Shown here piece by piece: positions 51,334 to 61,393 of a DNA stretch of 64,000 nt. Location: NCBI GenBank assembly GCA_903865745.1, contig CAIPKV010000071.1, forward strand, positions 1 through 64,000, read 5' to 3'. Below the pieces are notes generated by a model, which was not told the DNA's origin, ran no database searches, and saw only the letters and a program-made list of their open reading frames with translations. Source of the stretch: an uncultured Verrucomicrobia subdivision 3 bacterium (GTDB lineage Bacteria; Verrucomicrobiota; Verrucomicrobiia; Limisphaerales; UBA11358). Each line of letters begins with the position of its first letter. Within the stretch, counting starts at the first letter, position 1. The position numbers and the translations under genes are program-made.

Positions 51334-52551
51334 ATGTTTTCGACCGGCACAACTCCGAGACAATCGTCCGACCGGCTGCAAATCGCGGCTCTGGTCGGGT
51401 TGATGATTGTCGGCGCGGCGTTCGTGTTCAGCGCGACGATGGTAAATCCGCTGGAGACGGAAAAAATCTGGTTCGCGCAGATTTGGTTCCGGCAGATTAT
51501 CTGGTATTTGCTGGGTGCCGGCGTGGCGGCGATGATGTGCGTGCTGGATTATCACACGCTGGCGCGGTGGTCGTTCGTGGCCTATTGGGCGATGATTCTC
51601 TGCCTCGTCGCGGTGCTGATTCCGCACATTGGCCAGACGCATGGCTGGGGCGCGCGGCGGTGGATTGACCTGCCGTTCTTTCAGTTTCAGCCGAGCGAGT
51701 TTGCGAAGCTGGCGTTCATCCTCGCGGGCGCAAATTTCCTAAGCCGGCCGCCGGATGAATTGCGGCAATCAAAAGTCTTCTGGCAAGGCATCGGCCTGAT
51801 GATGCTGCCGTTCCTGCTCATCTTGAAAGAACCGGATTTGGGTTCTGCGCTCGTGCTGCTGCCGACGGGCTTGGTGATGATGCTGGTCGCGGGTACGCCG
51901 AGAATTTATTTAATCAAGCTGCTGCTCGGGGTCGGCCTGCTGGCGTCGCTGTTTGTCGCGGATCTTTTATTCGCGCCGCCACGCTGGCAGGTGCCGATGG
52001 AAACCTATCAGCGCAACCGGCTGCTGATTTATTTTGGTCGGGATTACACCCACTTTGCTCCGCCGAACGCCACACCGGCGGAGTTGCAACGCCTGCGTCA
52101 GCGTCAGTTAGATGACGCCTACAACGTACGGCAGGCGTTGATTTCGGTCGGCTCCGGTGGGCTGATCGGAAAAGGCTGGCGGCAGGGTACCCAGAATGCG
52201 CTGGGCTATCTGCCGCGGGCCGTGGCTCACAACGACTTCATTTTCTCGGTGATTGCCGAGGAGGAAGGGTTCGTTGGCAGCGTCATTGTTTTGACGCTGT
52301 ATGCGGTGGTTCTCTTCACCGGATTGAGAATCGCCGGCCAGGCGCGCGACCGCCTGGGCAAGCTCGTGGCGGTGGGCGTGGTCACGCTCATCTTCAGCCA
52401 CGTATTCATCAACATCGGAATGAACATTCGCATCATGCCCGTGACGGGGGTGCCACTGCCGCTGCTATCGTATGGCGGATCTTCAGTGCTGTGCTCCCTG
52501 TTCGCCGTGGGCCTGCTGCAAAACATCCACATCCATCGAAGAGGATATTAA
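51334..52551 (+). CDS. rodA: Rod shape-determining protein RodA (SEDS)
   Basis: HTLARWSFVAYWAM...GARRWIDLPFFQFQPSEFAKLAFILAGA...PVTGVPLPLLSYGGSS. Confidence 0.95.
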   Translation: MFSTGTTPRQSSDRLQIAALVGLMIVGAAFVFSATMVNPLETEKIWFAQIWFRQIIWYLLGAGVAAMMCVLDYHTLARWSFVAYWAMILCLVAVLIPHIGQTHGWGARRWIDLPFFQFQPSEFAKLAFILAGANFLSRPPDELRQSKVFWQGIGLMMLPFLLILKEPDLGSALVLLPTGLVMMLVAGTPRIYLIKLLLGVGLLASLFVADLLFAPPRWQVPMETYQRNRLLIYFGRDYTHFAPPNATPAELQRLRQRQLDDAYNVRQALISVGSGGLIGKGWRQGTQNALGYLPRAVAHNDFIFSVIAEEEGFVGSVIVLTLYAVVLFTGLRIAGQARDRLGKLVAVGVVTLIFSHVFINIGMNIRIMPVTGVPLPLLSYGGSSVLCSLFAVGLLQNIHIHRRGY

Positions 52552-52553
52552 CT

Positions 52554-54521
52554 ATGAGCAATAACTTCTCGCGGCGCCGCCGCGGTATGCGCTTCAAACC
52601 CAAAGGCGGCCTAAACCCCGCCCACCAAAAAACCGACCGCGACGCCCTCGAAGCGCGTCAAGACGTGGTCACTGAACAAGGCGGACAGGAACGCTTGTTC
52701 GAAAAACGCCATCAAGTCGAAATCGAACGCGCCGAAAACGTCGCCGCCGGTTTGCCGCCGGAGGCCAAAACGGAAACCGCCACGTCGCATGCCGAACACG
52801 CGCATCCGCACGAGCATCAGCCCGAGCCGGCTCCCGCCATGCCGGTCGCCGAGGTGCCGTTTGCGCCGGTGAAGATTCCTGAGCAGCCGAAAGGTTTGCT
52901 TGAGACCATCACCGCCACGGCGGCAAACATCGTCAAGAAGGTCCAGCGGCTCATCCGCCCGGAAAAGAAAGTCCACAAGGAAGTCATCATCAATGCCGAG
53001 ACGCTCGAAACGCGCGTCGCGGTGACCGAAGATGGCAAGCTGGAGGAATTCAACATCGAGCGCACCACCGAGGAGCGCCTTGTCGGCAGCATCTTCAAGG
53101 GCCGCGTCCGCAATCTCGAAGACGGCTTGAAAGCCGCGTTCGTGGACATCGGTTTCGAGAAGAATGCCTTCCTGCACTACTGGGACATCGTCCCCAACCA
53201 GTTCGATTCCGGCGTGGAAATCGTCGAGCGCGAAAACCAGGGCCGCCGTCCCCAGAAACCCAAGATCACGCAGAAGGATATACCGCGCCTTTACTCCCCC
53301 GGTGCGGACATCATCGTGCAGGTCACGAAAGGACCGATTGGCACCAAAGGTCCGCGCGTCACGACCAACCTCGTGTTGCCCGGCCGTTTCCTTGTGCTGT
53401 TGCCGAACTCCGACCAGTCCGGCATCTCGCGCAAGATTGAGAATCCCGAGGAGCGCAAGCGCCTCAAGAAAATCCTCCGCGAACTCCACATCCCCGACGG
53501 CATGGGTGTCATCATGCGCACCGCCGGCGAGGGGCAGCAGCTCCGTTACTTCGTGCGCGACCTCGCGTTCCTCGTCGAGGAATGGAACTCGATTCAGGAG
53601 CGCATCAAGAAGCAGCCCATGGCCACCTGCGTCTTTCAGGAGCCTGACCTCATCGAACGCACCGTGCGCGATTTCCTCACCGAGGACGTCGAACGCATTG
53701 TGGTGGACAACAACAAGGCTTACGACCGGATGCGCGAGATGATTTCCAAGATCTCCAAACGTTCGGCCAACAAGATTAAATTCTACACCGAAGCCCAGCC
53801 GATCTTCGACCGGTTCAACGTCAGCAAACAGTTGGAGAACACCTTCTCGCGGCAGGTCAACCTCAAGAGCGGCGGCGCCATCGTCATCGACGAAACCGAG
53901 GCGCTCGTCGCCATTGACGTGAACACCGGCCGGCATAAGGGCGGCAAGGATCAGGAAGCCGTCATCCTCAAGGTCAACCTCGAGGCCGCCGAAGAAATCA
54001 CCCGCCAATTGCGCCTGCGCAACATGGGCGGACTCATCGTGCTCGACTTCATTGACATGAAATCCGGGCGCGACCGCCAGGCCGTCCACAACAAGATGCG
54101 CGAAGGATTGCGTCGCGACAAAGCCAAGACCCACATCCTGCCCATCTCGCAGCTCGGCCTGATGGAGATGACGCGCCAGCGCCACAGCGAGAGCGTGCGC
54201 GCCGCCGTGTATGACGATTGCCCGTATTGCAAAGGCCGCGGCAAGGTGAAGAGCACCGAGACGATGAGCGTGGAAATCCAGCGCAAGCTCCAGGAAATCC
54301 TCAAGAAGCGCACGCGCGACGAGAACGACTTCCAATTGCGCATCGTCGTGCATCCCACGGTGCTGGACCGGTTGCGCACCGAGGACGAAAAGCATCTCAT
54401 CGAGATGGAGAAGCGTTATTTCGGCAAGCTCTCCTTCCGGGCGGACACCGGGATGCATGCCGAACAGTTCAAGATTGTGAACGTGGAGTCGAACGAAGAA
54501 CTCGCCAGCGTCGGCGCGTAA
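52554..54521 (+). CDS. rng: Ribonuclease E/G
   Basis: S1-like GSIFKGRVRNLEDGLKAAFVDIGFEKNAFLHYWD; DETEALVAIDVNTGRHKGGKDQE; CPYCKGRG. Confidence 0.93.
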   Translation: MSNNFSRRRRGMRFKPKGGLNPAHQKTDRDALEARQDVVTEQGGQERLFEKRHQVEIERAENVAAGLPPEAKTETATSHAEHAHPHEHQPEPAPAMPVAEVPFAPVKIPEQPKGLLETITATAANIVKKVQRLIRPEKKVHKEVIINAETLETRVAVTEDGKLEEFNIERTTEERLVGSIFKGRVRNLEDGLKAAFVDIGFEKNAFLHYWDIVPNQFDSGVEIVERENQGRRPQKPKITQKDIPRLYSPGADIIVQVTKGPIGTKGPRVTTNLVLPGRFLVLLPNSDQSGISRKIENPEERKRLKKILRELHIPDGMGVIMRTAGEGQQLRYFVRDLAFLVEEWNSIQERIKKQPMATCVFQEPDLIERTVRDFLTEDVERIVVDNNKAYDRMREMISKISKRSANKIKFYTEAQPIFDRFNVSKQLENTFSRQVNLKSGGAIVIDETEALVAIDVNTGRHKGGKDQEAVILKVNLEAAEEITRQLRLRNMGGLIVLDFIDMKSGRDRQAVHNKMREGLRRDKAKTHILPISQLGLMEMTRQRHSESVRAAVYDDCPYCKGRGKVKSTETMSVEIQRKLQEILKKRTRDENDFQLRIVVHPTVLDRLRTEDEKHLIEMEKRYFGKLSFRADTGMHAEQFKIVNVESNEELASVGA

Positions 54522-54540
54522 ACTAAAGCTGTAAACAGCA

Positions 54541-54568
54541 AACGCCCCGCAAGCCATTGCGGGGCGTT
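54541..54568 (+). terminator. Intrinsic terminator after rng
   Basis: aacgccccgcaa gcca ttgcggggcgtt ttta. Confidence 0.85.
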
Positions 54569-54733
54569 TTTAATTACTACGGAGAGGGTTTCTCTATTTT
54601 CCACTTCTGGCTTATTACTCGCAATGCCGCGTGGCGGCGAATATATGGCAAGGAACCAAAAAGGAATATCAATACTTCTATACCAGACTCTATTTAACCG
54701 ACCCGAAAGGCGGTGTGCCCGGCGGGAAAAGGG

Positions 54734-55122
54734 GCTTGGCAGAGGGATTCTGCCAGTTGGCAGAACAAAAAGACGGCTTGGCGGAACACTTCCGCCAACT
54801 GGCCGAGCCAAAAGGCGGCTGGCAGAGCCATTCCGCCAACTGGCGGAATGGTTTGACGGCTTGGCAGAATGATTCTGCCAACTGGCGGAGCCGAAAGTCG
54901 GTTGGCGGAGCAACTCTGCCAATTGGCGGAGCAAAAGGATGGCTTGGCGGAATGATTCTGCCAACTGGTCGAGACCAAGGACGGCTTGGTCGAGCCAAAG
55001 GTTGGCTTGGTCAAAGGCTTCCGCCAAGGGGCGGGGAGTCCGGGCGGTCTGGCCGGGCATGGCTGCCAACTGGCCGGGCGTCTCGACAGCTTGGCGGAAG
55101 GTAGCTGCCAAGGGGTGGCGGG
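54734..55122. repeat. Array A5: degenerate 21-bp units in a 42-bp super-period, core TTGGCRGA...TCYGCCAA
   Basis: e.g. gcttggcagaatgattctgcc / aactggcggagccgaaagtcg; several units are near-perfect palindromes (ttggcggaacacttccgccaa, ttggcagaatgattctgccaa). Same core as A2. Confidence 0.93.
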
Positions 55123-55205
55123 GAGTGTTCATCTGGGGGCTTAGTTTCTGCGTCCCCTTTTAGGTTGCCTCGAACGGCGGGAGGTTTAACTTGTCCATCA
55201 TTCGC

Positions 55206-56090
55206 ATGAAAACTTTATTCGTCCTTGGTCTGGCGGTGCTGGGCCTGCTCCGCGCGTCGGCGCAGGTGAGCTTGGAATTGTCGCTGGACCAGGAACAGTT
55301 TCTGCCGAGCGAGACCCTGCCGCTGGCGGTCAAGGTCATCAACCGGTCCGGTCAGCAGGTGCATCTGGGCACGGAACCGGACTGGCTGACGTTCAATGTG
55401 GAGGCGGTGGACGGCTTCGTGGTGCTCAAGAATGCAGAGGTGCCGGTGACGGGCGCATTCGATTTGGAGACGGGTCAGCTCGGTATCAAGCGGGTGGATT
55501 TGCAACCGTACTTCAACCTGACCCGGCCCGGCCGCTACCGGATTATCGCCACGTTGCGCATCAAGGACTGGGGCGCGGAGATCGCGAGCGAGCCGAAGGC
55601 GTTTGACGTGATCACGGGCGCGAAGCTGTGGCAACAGGATTTCGGGGTGCCGTCGCCAACAAATGGGGTGCCGGAGGTGCGCAAATATACGTTGGAGAAG
55701 GCGAATTATCTGGCGAGCCAGTTGCGCCTGTACGTGCAGGTCAGCGATCAGGCGGAAGCAGTAGTTTATAAGGTGTCGGCGCTGGGACCGATGGTGTCGT
55801 TCAGTCAGCCGGACGCGCAAGTGGACCGGTCAGGCCATTTGTGCGTGCTGTGGCAGACGGGCGCGCAGACGTTCAGCTACGCGCTGGTGAACCCGGACGG
55901 CACGGTGGCGGCGACGGACTTCTACGATAACTTCTTTTCGCGCCCGCGCCTGTCTATCACGAATCAGGGTGACGTAGCGGTGGTGGGTGGCACGCGCCGG
56001 CCCCGGCCGATGGAGTTGCCCATCGTCAAGGCACCGAATGAGCTGCCCGCGCTGACCAAGCCGGTGATGCCGGTAGGGTCGACGAATTGA
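55206..56090 (+). CDS. Hypothetical secreted protein
   Basis: Signal peptide-like MKTLFVLGLAVLGLLRASAQ; 295 aa; start could also be upstream at 55191. Confidence 0.65.
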   Translation: MKTLFVLGLAVLGLLRASAQVSLELSLDQEQFLPSETLPLAVKVINRSGQQVHLGTEPDWLTFNVEAVDGFVVLKNAEVPVTGAFDLETGQLGIKRVDLQPYFNLTRPGRYRIIATLRIKDWGAEIASEPKAFDVITGAKLWQQDFGVPSPTNGVPEVRKYTLEKANYLASQLRLYVQVSDQAEAVVYKVSALGPMVSFSQPDAQVDRSGHLCVLWQTGAQTFSYALVNPDGTVAATDFYDNFFSRPRLSITNQGDVAVVGGTRRPRPMELPIVKAPNELPALTKPVMPVGSTN

Positions 56091-56327
56091 AGTAACCCGT
56101 CCGTTAGTAGGATTATTTCTCCTTGCCAGTGCGGGTCTTTCCCGTATCCTAATCCTGCCTGAACGCCGCGTGTGCGGATGTTCATTGAGGCTGAGAAAAA
56201 ACCGTTAACCAATAACCTAACCTTTAACCTCCGTTGCCCTCGCAGCGTTTGTTGGTAGTTAGGCAATGGAGTCTTCCAGTTCCTTTCGGAACGAAAAGTC
56301 TCCCGCAGTGCAGTTCACAGTAAAGTT

Positions 56328-57989
56328 ATGCTCACCATGGAACAGGCTCTCAAGCAGAGCAAAAAACAACTCGTCACCCAGGGCGAAATCGTCAAGGGTA
56401 CCGTCATCGAAGTCCGCGCCAAGGAAGTCCTCGTGGACATCGGCTACAAAAGCGAAGGCATCGTCCCGCTCAACGAATTCGTGGAACCGGCCGCCGTTCA
56501 GGTCGGCAGCGAAATCGATGTGCTGATCGAGAAGCTCGAAAATAAGGAAGGCACCGTCGTTCTCTCGCACCAAAAGGCGGAATTCAAGAAGAACTGGGAC
56601 CGCATCCTCACCATTTGCAACGAAGGCGGCCGCGTCATGGGCAAAGTCACCGCGCTGGTCAAGGGCGGCCTCATCGTCAATGTCGGCGTCGAGGCGTTCC
56701 TGCCGTCGTCGCAGCTCGACGTCATCACGCCGAAGAATCTTTCCGGTTTCGTGGGCAACACCTACGAATTCAAGGTCGTCAAAATCAATCAGGAGCGCCA
56801 GAACATCGTGCTCTCCCGCCGCGAACTCATCGAAGCGGAACGCGGCGACAAGCGCGCGAAATTGCTGGCCGACATGGTCCCGGGCGACATCCGCAAGGGC
56901 ATTGTCAAAAACCTCACGGACTTCGGCGCGTTCATTGATTTGAACGGCCTCGATGGTTTGCTCCACATCACGGACATGAGCTGGGGTCGCCTCGGCCATC
57001 CGTCGGAAATCCTCAAGGTCGGCCAGGAACTCGACGTGGTCGTGCTCGACGTGAACAAGGAAAAGGAACGCGTCAGCCTTGGCCTCAAGCAGAAGCTCGC
57101 CAATCCGTGGGACAGCATCGAGACGAAGTTCCCGATCGGTACCAAGGTCAAGGGCAAGGTCGTCAGCCTCGTGCCGTACGGCGCGTTTGTGCAGCTCGAA
57201 CCCGGCGTCGAAGGTCTGATCCACGTCACCGAATTGTCCTGGACCAAGCGCATCGCCAAGCCGAGCGACGTGCTCAAGCAGGATCAGGAAGTCGAGGCCA
57301 TCGTCCTCGGCATCAACCGCGATGAACAGAAAATCTCCCTCGGCATCCGCCAGCTCGAATCCAATCCGTGGGACGGCGCGGCGGCGAAATACACCGTTGG
57401 CACCAAGATCAAAGGTCAGGTGCGCAACACCACGAGCTACGGCGCGTTTGTCGAACTCGAAGAGGGCATCGACGGCATGGTGCACGTCTCGGACATGTCC
57501 TGGACGCGCAAGATCAATCATCCTTCGGAAGTCTTGAAGAAGGGCGACGTCGTTGACGCCATCGTGCTCGAAGTGGACCGCGCCAACCAGCGCATCGCGC
57601 TCGGCATGAAGCAGCTCGAAACCGACCCGTGGTCGAACATCGAGACGCTCTACAAAGTCGGCGATCTCGTCACCGGCAAGGTCACCAAGCTCGCCAGCTT
57701 CGGCGCGTTTGTCGGCCTGCAACACGAAATCGACGGTCTCGTGCACATCTCGCAGATCAGCGAGGAACGCGTGGACAAGATCAAGAACGTGCTCAAGCCC
57801 GGCCAGGAAGTCAGCGCGCGCGTCGTGAAAATCGACCGCAACGAACGCCGTATCGGTCTGTCCATCAAGGCGGCCGCTTACACGGACGAACAGATCAAGG
57901 AAGAGCAGAAGATTCTCGACGCGCTCAAGCCCGGCGAAGATCTGGTTGCCCTGCAACACGCCTTCGACGCGCTCGACGACGTCAAATAA
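56328..57989 (+). CDS. rpsA: 30S ribosomal protein S1
   Basis: Multiple S1 domains (VKGKVVSLVPYGAFVQLEPGVEGLIHVTELSWTKRIAKPSDVLK...). Confidence 0.97.
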   Translation: MLTMEQALKQSKKQLVTQGEIVKGTVIEVRAKEVLVDIGYKSEGIVPLNEFVEPAAVQVGSEIDVLIEKLENKEGTVVLSHQKAEFKKNWDRILTICNEGGRVMGKVTALVKGGLIVNVGVEAFLPSSQLDVITPKNLSGFVGNTYEFKVVKINQERQNIVLSRRELIEAERGDKRAKLLADMVPGDIRKGIVKNLTDFGAFIDLNGLDGLLHITDMSWGRLGHPSEILKVGQELDVVVLDVNKEKERVSLGLKQKLANPWDSIETKFPIGTKVKGKVVSLVPYGAFVQLEPGVEGLIHVTELSWTKRIAKPSDVLKQDQEVEAIVLGINRDEQKISLGIRQLESNPWDGAAAKYTVGTKIKGQVRNTTSYGAFVELEEGIDGMVHVSDMSWTRKINHPSEVLKKGDVVDAIVLEVDRANQRIALGMKQLETDPWSNIETLYKVGDLVTGKVTKLASFGAFVGLQHEIDGLVHISQISEERVDKIKNVLKPGQEVSARVVKIDRNERRIGLSIKAAAYTDEQIKEEQKILDALKPGEDLVALQHAFDALDDVK

Positions 57990-58017
57990 CGAATCATCGA
58001 TTCGTCAGTAGAATTCA

Positions 58018-58047
58018 AACCGGCGGACTGGTAACAGTCCGCCGGTT
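58018..58047. terminator. Terminator hairpin between rpsA and folA
   Basis: aaccggcggact ggtaac agtccgccggtt tttt. Confidence 0.85.
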
Positions 58048-58049
58048 TT

Positions 58050-58640
58050 TTATTTCAGCAGCTCGCGGTGCCGGTAGTGCAGAATCTTGAAGTCCGGTTC
58101 GTCGCGGATTTCTTCCACCAATTCAAACTTGTCTTCAAATGGCGGAAAGAATGCATCGCCGCCCTCGACCTCGCGTTTCACCAGTGTCAGGTAAAGGTCC
58201 GAGCAGAAGGGCAGGGCTTTCTTGTAGATTTGTGCGCCGCCAGCGATAAAGAACTCCAGTGGCGAACTAGCGGGGTCCAGCTTCAGCACGTTCTTGATGA
58301 TGCGCAGATCTACCGTCGCCGCGCCGCCGACTTTGGGTAGCTCGAACTGCGCCGGCTTCTGTGGGAAACGCGTCTTACCGCGTCCGACCCAGGCCTGCGC
58401 GAAGACCGTCGGCAGACTCGTCTGCAACCGGCCCGGATGCCGGCTGAGCACGATATTGATGCGGTTGGGCAGTGGCTTGTTGCCGAGGCTTTCAAACGTC
58501 TTGCGCCCCATGATGACCACGTGGCCGGAAGTCATCTTCTTGAACCACTTGAAATCCTCCGGCAGATGCCACGGGATTTTGTTCCCCGCGCCGATCACGC
58601 GGTTCAGCGACATTGCGGCGATGGCTTTGAAATGCTTCAT
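58050..58640 (-). CDS. folA: Dihydrofolate reductase
   Basis: AIAAMSLNRVIGAGNKIPWHLPEDFKWFKKMTSGHVVIMGRKTFES. Confidence 0.95.
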   Translation of the reverse strand: MKHFKAIAAMSLNRVIGAGNKIPWHLPEDFKWFKKMTSGHVVIMGRKTFESLGNKPLPNRINIVLSRHPGRLQTSLPTVFAQAWVGRGKTRFPQKPAQFELPKVGGAATVDLRIIKNVLKLDPASSPLEFFIAGGAQIYKKALPFCSDLYLTLVKREVEGGDAFFPPFEDKFELVEEIRDEPDFKILHYRHRELLK

Positions 58641-58646
58641 GTTGCT

Positions 58647-58714
58647 ACCCGCAGATTACGCAGATTTCTGCAGAGAATAAATTAAATCTGCGCCGGTCTG
58701 CGCAATCTGCGGGT
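58647..58714. repeat. Dyad repeat of the 'cgcagattacgcagatt' type
   Basis: acccgcagattacgcagatttctgcag ... aaatctgcgccggtctgcgcaatctgcgggt. Confidence 0.75.
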
Positions 58715-58718
58715 GTTC

Positions 58719-59516
58719 TTAGACGGCAATCGGCGCTTTGATGGCCGGATGCGGGTCGTAGCCGACCAGCTCGAAATCTTCAAACTTGAAATCGTGGATG
58801 TCCTTCACCGCCGGATTAAGCTTCATCTGCGGCAGCGGACGCGGCTCGCGCGCGAGCTGGAGCTTGGCCTGTTCCAGATGATTCGCGTAGAGATGCAGGT
58901 CGCCGAAGGTGTGGACGAAATCGCCCGGCTTCAGGTCGCACACCTGCGCCACCATGCGCGTGAGCAGCGCGTAGCTGGCGATGTTGAACGGCACGCCGAG
59001 AAACAAATCCGCGCTGCGCTGATAAAGCTGGCAGCTCAACTCGCCGTCTTGCACGAAGAATTGAAACATCGTGTGGCACGGCGGTAACGCCATCGTCTCG
59101 ATCTCGCCCGGATTCCACGCGCTGACGATGAGCCGGCGGCTGTCGGGATTCTTTTTGATGGAAGCGACGACGTGGTCGATCTGGTTGATGCTCCGCCCGT
59201 CCGCCGTGCGCCAATCGCACCATTGCGCGCCATAGACGCGGCCGAGGTCGCCGGTCGCTTTATTGGCCCATTCATCCCAGATGGTGACGCCGCGTTCCTG
59301 AAGCCAGCGGACGTTCGTCTCGCCGCGCAGGAACCAGAGCAGTTCGTAAATGATGGACTTGAGGTGAAGTTTCTTGGTGGTGAGGACGGGAAAATTCTGG
59401 CGCAAATCAAACCGTGCCTGCGCGCCGAACACGGAATAGGTGCCGGTGCCGGTACGGTCGGCCTTGAACTTGCCGTGGTCGAGGACGTGCCGGAGCAAAT
59501 CGAGGTATGCAATCAT
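58719..59516 (-). CDS. thyA: Thymidylate synthase
   Basis: [86 protein letters not shown]. Confidence 0.97.
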   Translation of the reverse strand: MIAYLDLLRHVLDHGKFKADRTGTGTYSVFGAQARFDLRQNFPVLTTKKLHLKSIIYELLWFLRGETNVRWLQERGVTIWDEWANKATGDLGRVYGAQWCDWRTADGRSINQIDHVVASIKKNPDSRRLIVSAWNPGEIETMALPPCHTMFQFFVQDGELSCQLYQRSADLFLGVPFNIASYALLTRMVAQVCDLKPGDFVHTFGDLHLYANHLEQAKLQLAREPRPLPQMKLNPAVKDIHDFKFEDFELVGYDPHPAIKAPIAV

Positions 59517-59726
59517 CGCGGGGAAAAGTTAAACACGAAAGCCGCGAAAGACAGCAAAGAAATCAGTCGCCAAGTTCATGCATCAACCCGAATCACATCG
59601 GTCTCGGTTCGCACAAAGCGTGGCAACTGTCTCTAATTGACCACCTCAAACGCGCCAATGGTCAGCTCGAAGCCTCAAATCATCGTTGCGAGGCTCATTA
59701 TGGGACATTTTATTCGTGAAATAGTG

Positions 59727-59936
59727 GTCGAAACGCGTCAAAAGTCCGTCGCAGGTCTCCCAATTACCGTCGCAAGTGGTCCGGAGGCCGTCGCAGCTCG
59801 TCCGAACCCCGTCGCAGGTGCCCCGAAGGTCGTCGCAGGTCGTCCGATCGGCGTCGCAAGTCTCCCGAAGCCCGTCGCAGGTCATCCGCAAGCCGTCGCA
59901 GGTGGTCCGGAGGGCGTCGCAGGTCGATTTTCACCC
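59727..59936. repeat. Array A6: about 10 units of 21 bp, core GTCGCARGT..CCG
   Basis: Exact 21-nt spacing of GTCGCA at 59748, 59769, 59790, 59811, 59832, 59853, 59874, 59895, 59916; degenerate edge units at 59727 and 59937. Confidence 0.97.
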
Positions 59937-59999
59937 GTCGCCGGCGTTCGGACTGAAATCGGCTAGCCTCACCGGACGTTTGCTGCAAAACTGCGCGCC

Positions 60000-60407
60000 A
60001 TGCGAATCCTCGCCCTCGATCACGGAACCAAGCGCATCGGCGTCGCCGTCAGCGATGAGACCAAAACCATCGCGATGCCGCTCGAATACATTCTCGCGGA
60101 GCCGTTCGCCGCGTTTCTGGAGCGGCTCAAGCAGATCCTCGTCGAGAAGGAGGTTGATCTCATTCTCATTGGCAATCCGCGCAACATGGACGGCAGCTAC
60201 GGTCCGGCGGCGCAGAAGGTGCAGACCTTCGTCGGCGTCCTGAAAACTGCCGTTACGGTACCCATCAAGTTGTGGGATGAGCGCCTGACCAGTTCGCAGG
60301 CGAATAAGATCTTGATTCAAGGCGGCGTCCGGCGTGATCAGCGCAAGGAGAAGGTGGATAAGATGGCCGCCGCGATCTTGTTGCAAAGCTATCTGGACGG
60401 GATTTGA
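60000..60407 (+). CDS. ruvX: Putative Holliday junction resolvase YqgF/RuvX
   Basis: MRILALDHGTKRIGVAVSDE...LWDERLTSSQA. Confidence 0.93.
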   Translation: MRILALDHGTKRIGVAVSDETKTIAMPLEYILAEPFAAFLERLKQILVEKEVDLILIGNPRNMDGSYGPAAQKVQTFVGVLKTAVTVPIKLWDERLTSSQANKILIQGGVRRDQRKEKVDKMAAAILLQSYLDGI

Positions 60408-60579
60408 TTTTTGCCACAGATGGGCACAGATGAAACACAGATGGGGAAAACATTTCGGCTGGTGGGGCGAGCGTCCTCGCGAGCCAAATCGGAATGGTGG
60501 CCGTGCGCAAGCACCGGCTCGCGGGGACGCTCGCCCCACCGGTTATCTGTGTTTCATCTGTGTGCATCTGTGGCAAAAA
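60408..60579. repeat. Nested double inverted repeat (outer 'cacagatg' arms, inner GC-rich arms)
   Basis: Outer arms 60408-60443/60544-60579 (about 33/36); inner arms 60461-60485/60516-60540 (24/25). Confidence 0.93.
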
Positions 60580-60580
60580 A

Positions 60581-61393
60581 ATGTCTGCGTTAATTAAATA
60601 CAACCTCGTCATCGCTTACGACGGCACGGCCTATCAGGGCTGGCAGTGGCAGCGTATCGGCCTCGGCGTGCAGCAGCGCGTGGAGGAGGCGCTGGCGAAA
60701 CTATTCCCCAGTGCGCCGCGCCTCCACAGCTCCAGCCGCACAGATACCGGCGTCCACGCGCTCGGCATGGTGGCGCATTTTGAGGTGCCCGCCGCCGAGA
60801 TGCGGCGCCTGACGACCGCGCGCCTGCCGATCGCCATCAATTCGCTGCTGCCGCACGATATCCGCGTGCAGTCGGCCGTGCGCAAGCCGGCGAAGTTCCA
60901 CGCGCGCTTCGATGCGACGGGCAAGCAATATCGTTACTTCGTCTGGAATCATGTCGGCATGAACCCGCTGCTGCGCCACACGGCGTGGCACGTGCCGCGC
61001 AAGCTGGATTTTGCGGCGATGCGCGCGGCGGCGAAGTTATTTCTCGGCGAGCAGGACTTTCAATCGTTCGCGTCTAATCCCGGCTACAAGCGCACGACGA
61101 CGGTGCGCCACCTGACGCGGTGTGAGTTCAAGAAGTCCGGCGCGCAACTCACCTTCATCATCGAGGGCGACGGCTTTCTCTACAAGATGTGCCGCGGCAT
61201 CGTCGGGACGATTGTGCAGGTGGGCATGGGCAAGTTCACGCCGGACGAAGTCGCCGCGATGCTCGCGAAGGCCGACCGCCGTGTGGCCGGCATGAGCGCG
61301 CCCGCGCACGGCCTGGTGCTGTGGAAGGTTAATTATGCAAAGCGCGGGCACCAAGCCGCCAAGCCGCGAAACCAAGTGGAGGTCGAAGAGTGA
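60581..61393 (+). CDS. truA: tRNA pseudouridine synthase A
   Basis: YDGTAYQGWQWQ, SSRTDTGVHALG; start trimmed to 60581. Confidence 0.94.
   Translation: MSALIKYNLVIAYDGTAYQGWQWQRIGLGVQQRVEEALAKLFPSAPRLHSSSRTDTGVHALGMVAHFEVPAAEMRRLTTARLPIAINSLLPHDIRVQSAVRKPAKFHARFDATGKQYRYFVWNHVGMNPLLRHTAWHVPRKLDFAAMRAAAKLFLGEQDFQSFASNPGYKRTTTVRHLTRCEFKKSGAQLTFIIEGDGFLYKMCRGIVGTIVQVGMGKFTPDEVAAMLAKADRRVAGMSAPAHGLVLWKVNYAKRGHQAAKPRNQVEVEE

Noticed and set aside
52611-54557. 648-aa minus-strand ORF opposite rng
   Set aside because: Antisense shadow ORF of a confident ribonuclease E/G gene.
54416-55132. 238-aa minus-strand ORF and companions across array A5
   Set aside because: Open frames on both strands follow from a GC-rich period divisible by 3; they overlap rng and show repeat-derived heptads without a supported start.
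56259-57959. 566-aa minus-strand ORF opposite rpsA
   Set aside because: Antisense shadow of ribosomal protein S1; its apparent repeats mirror the S1 domains.
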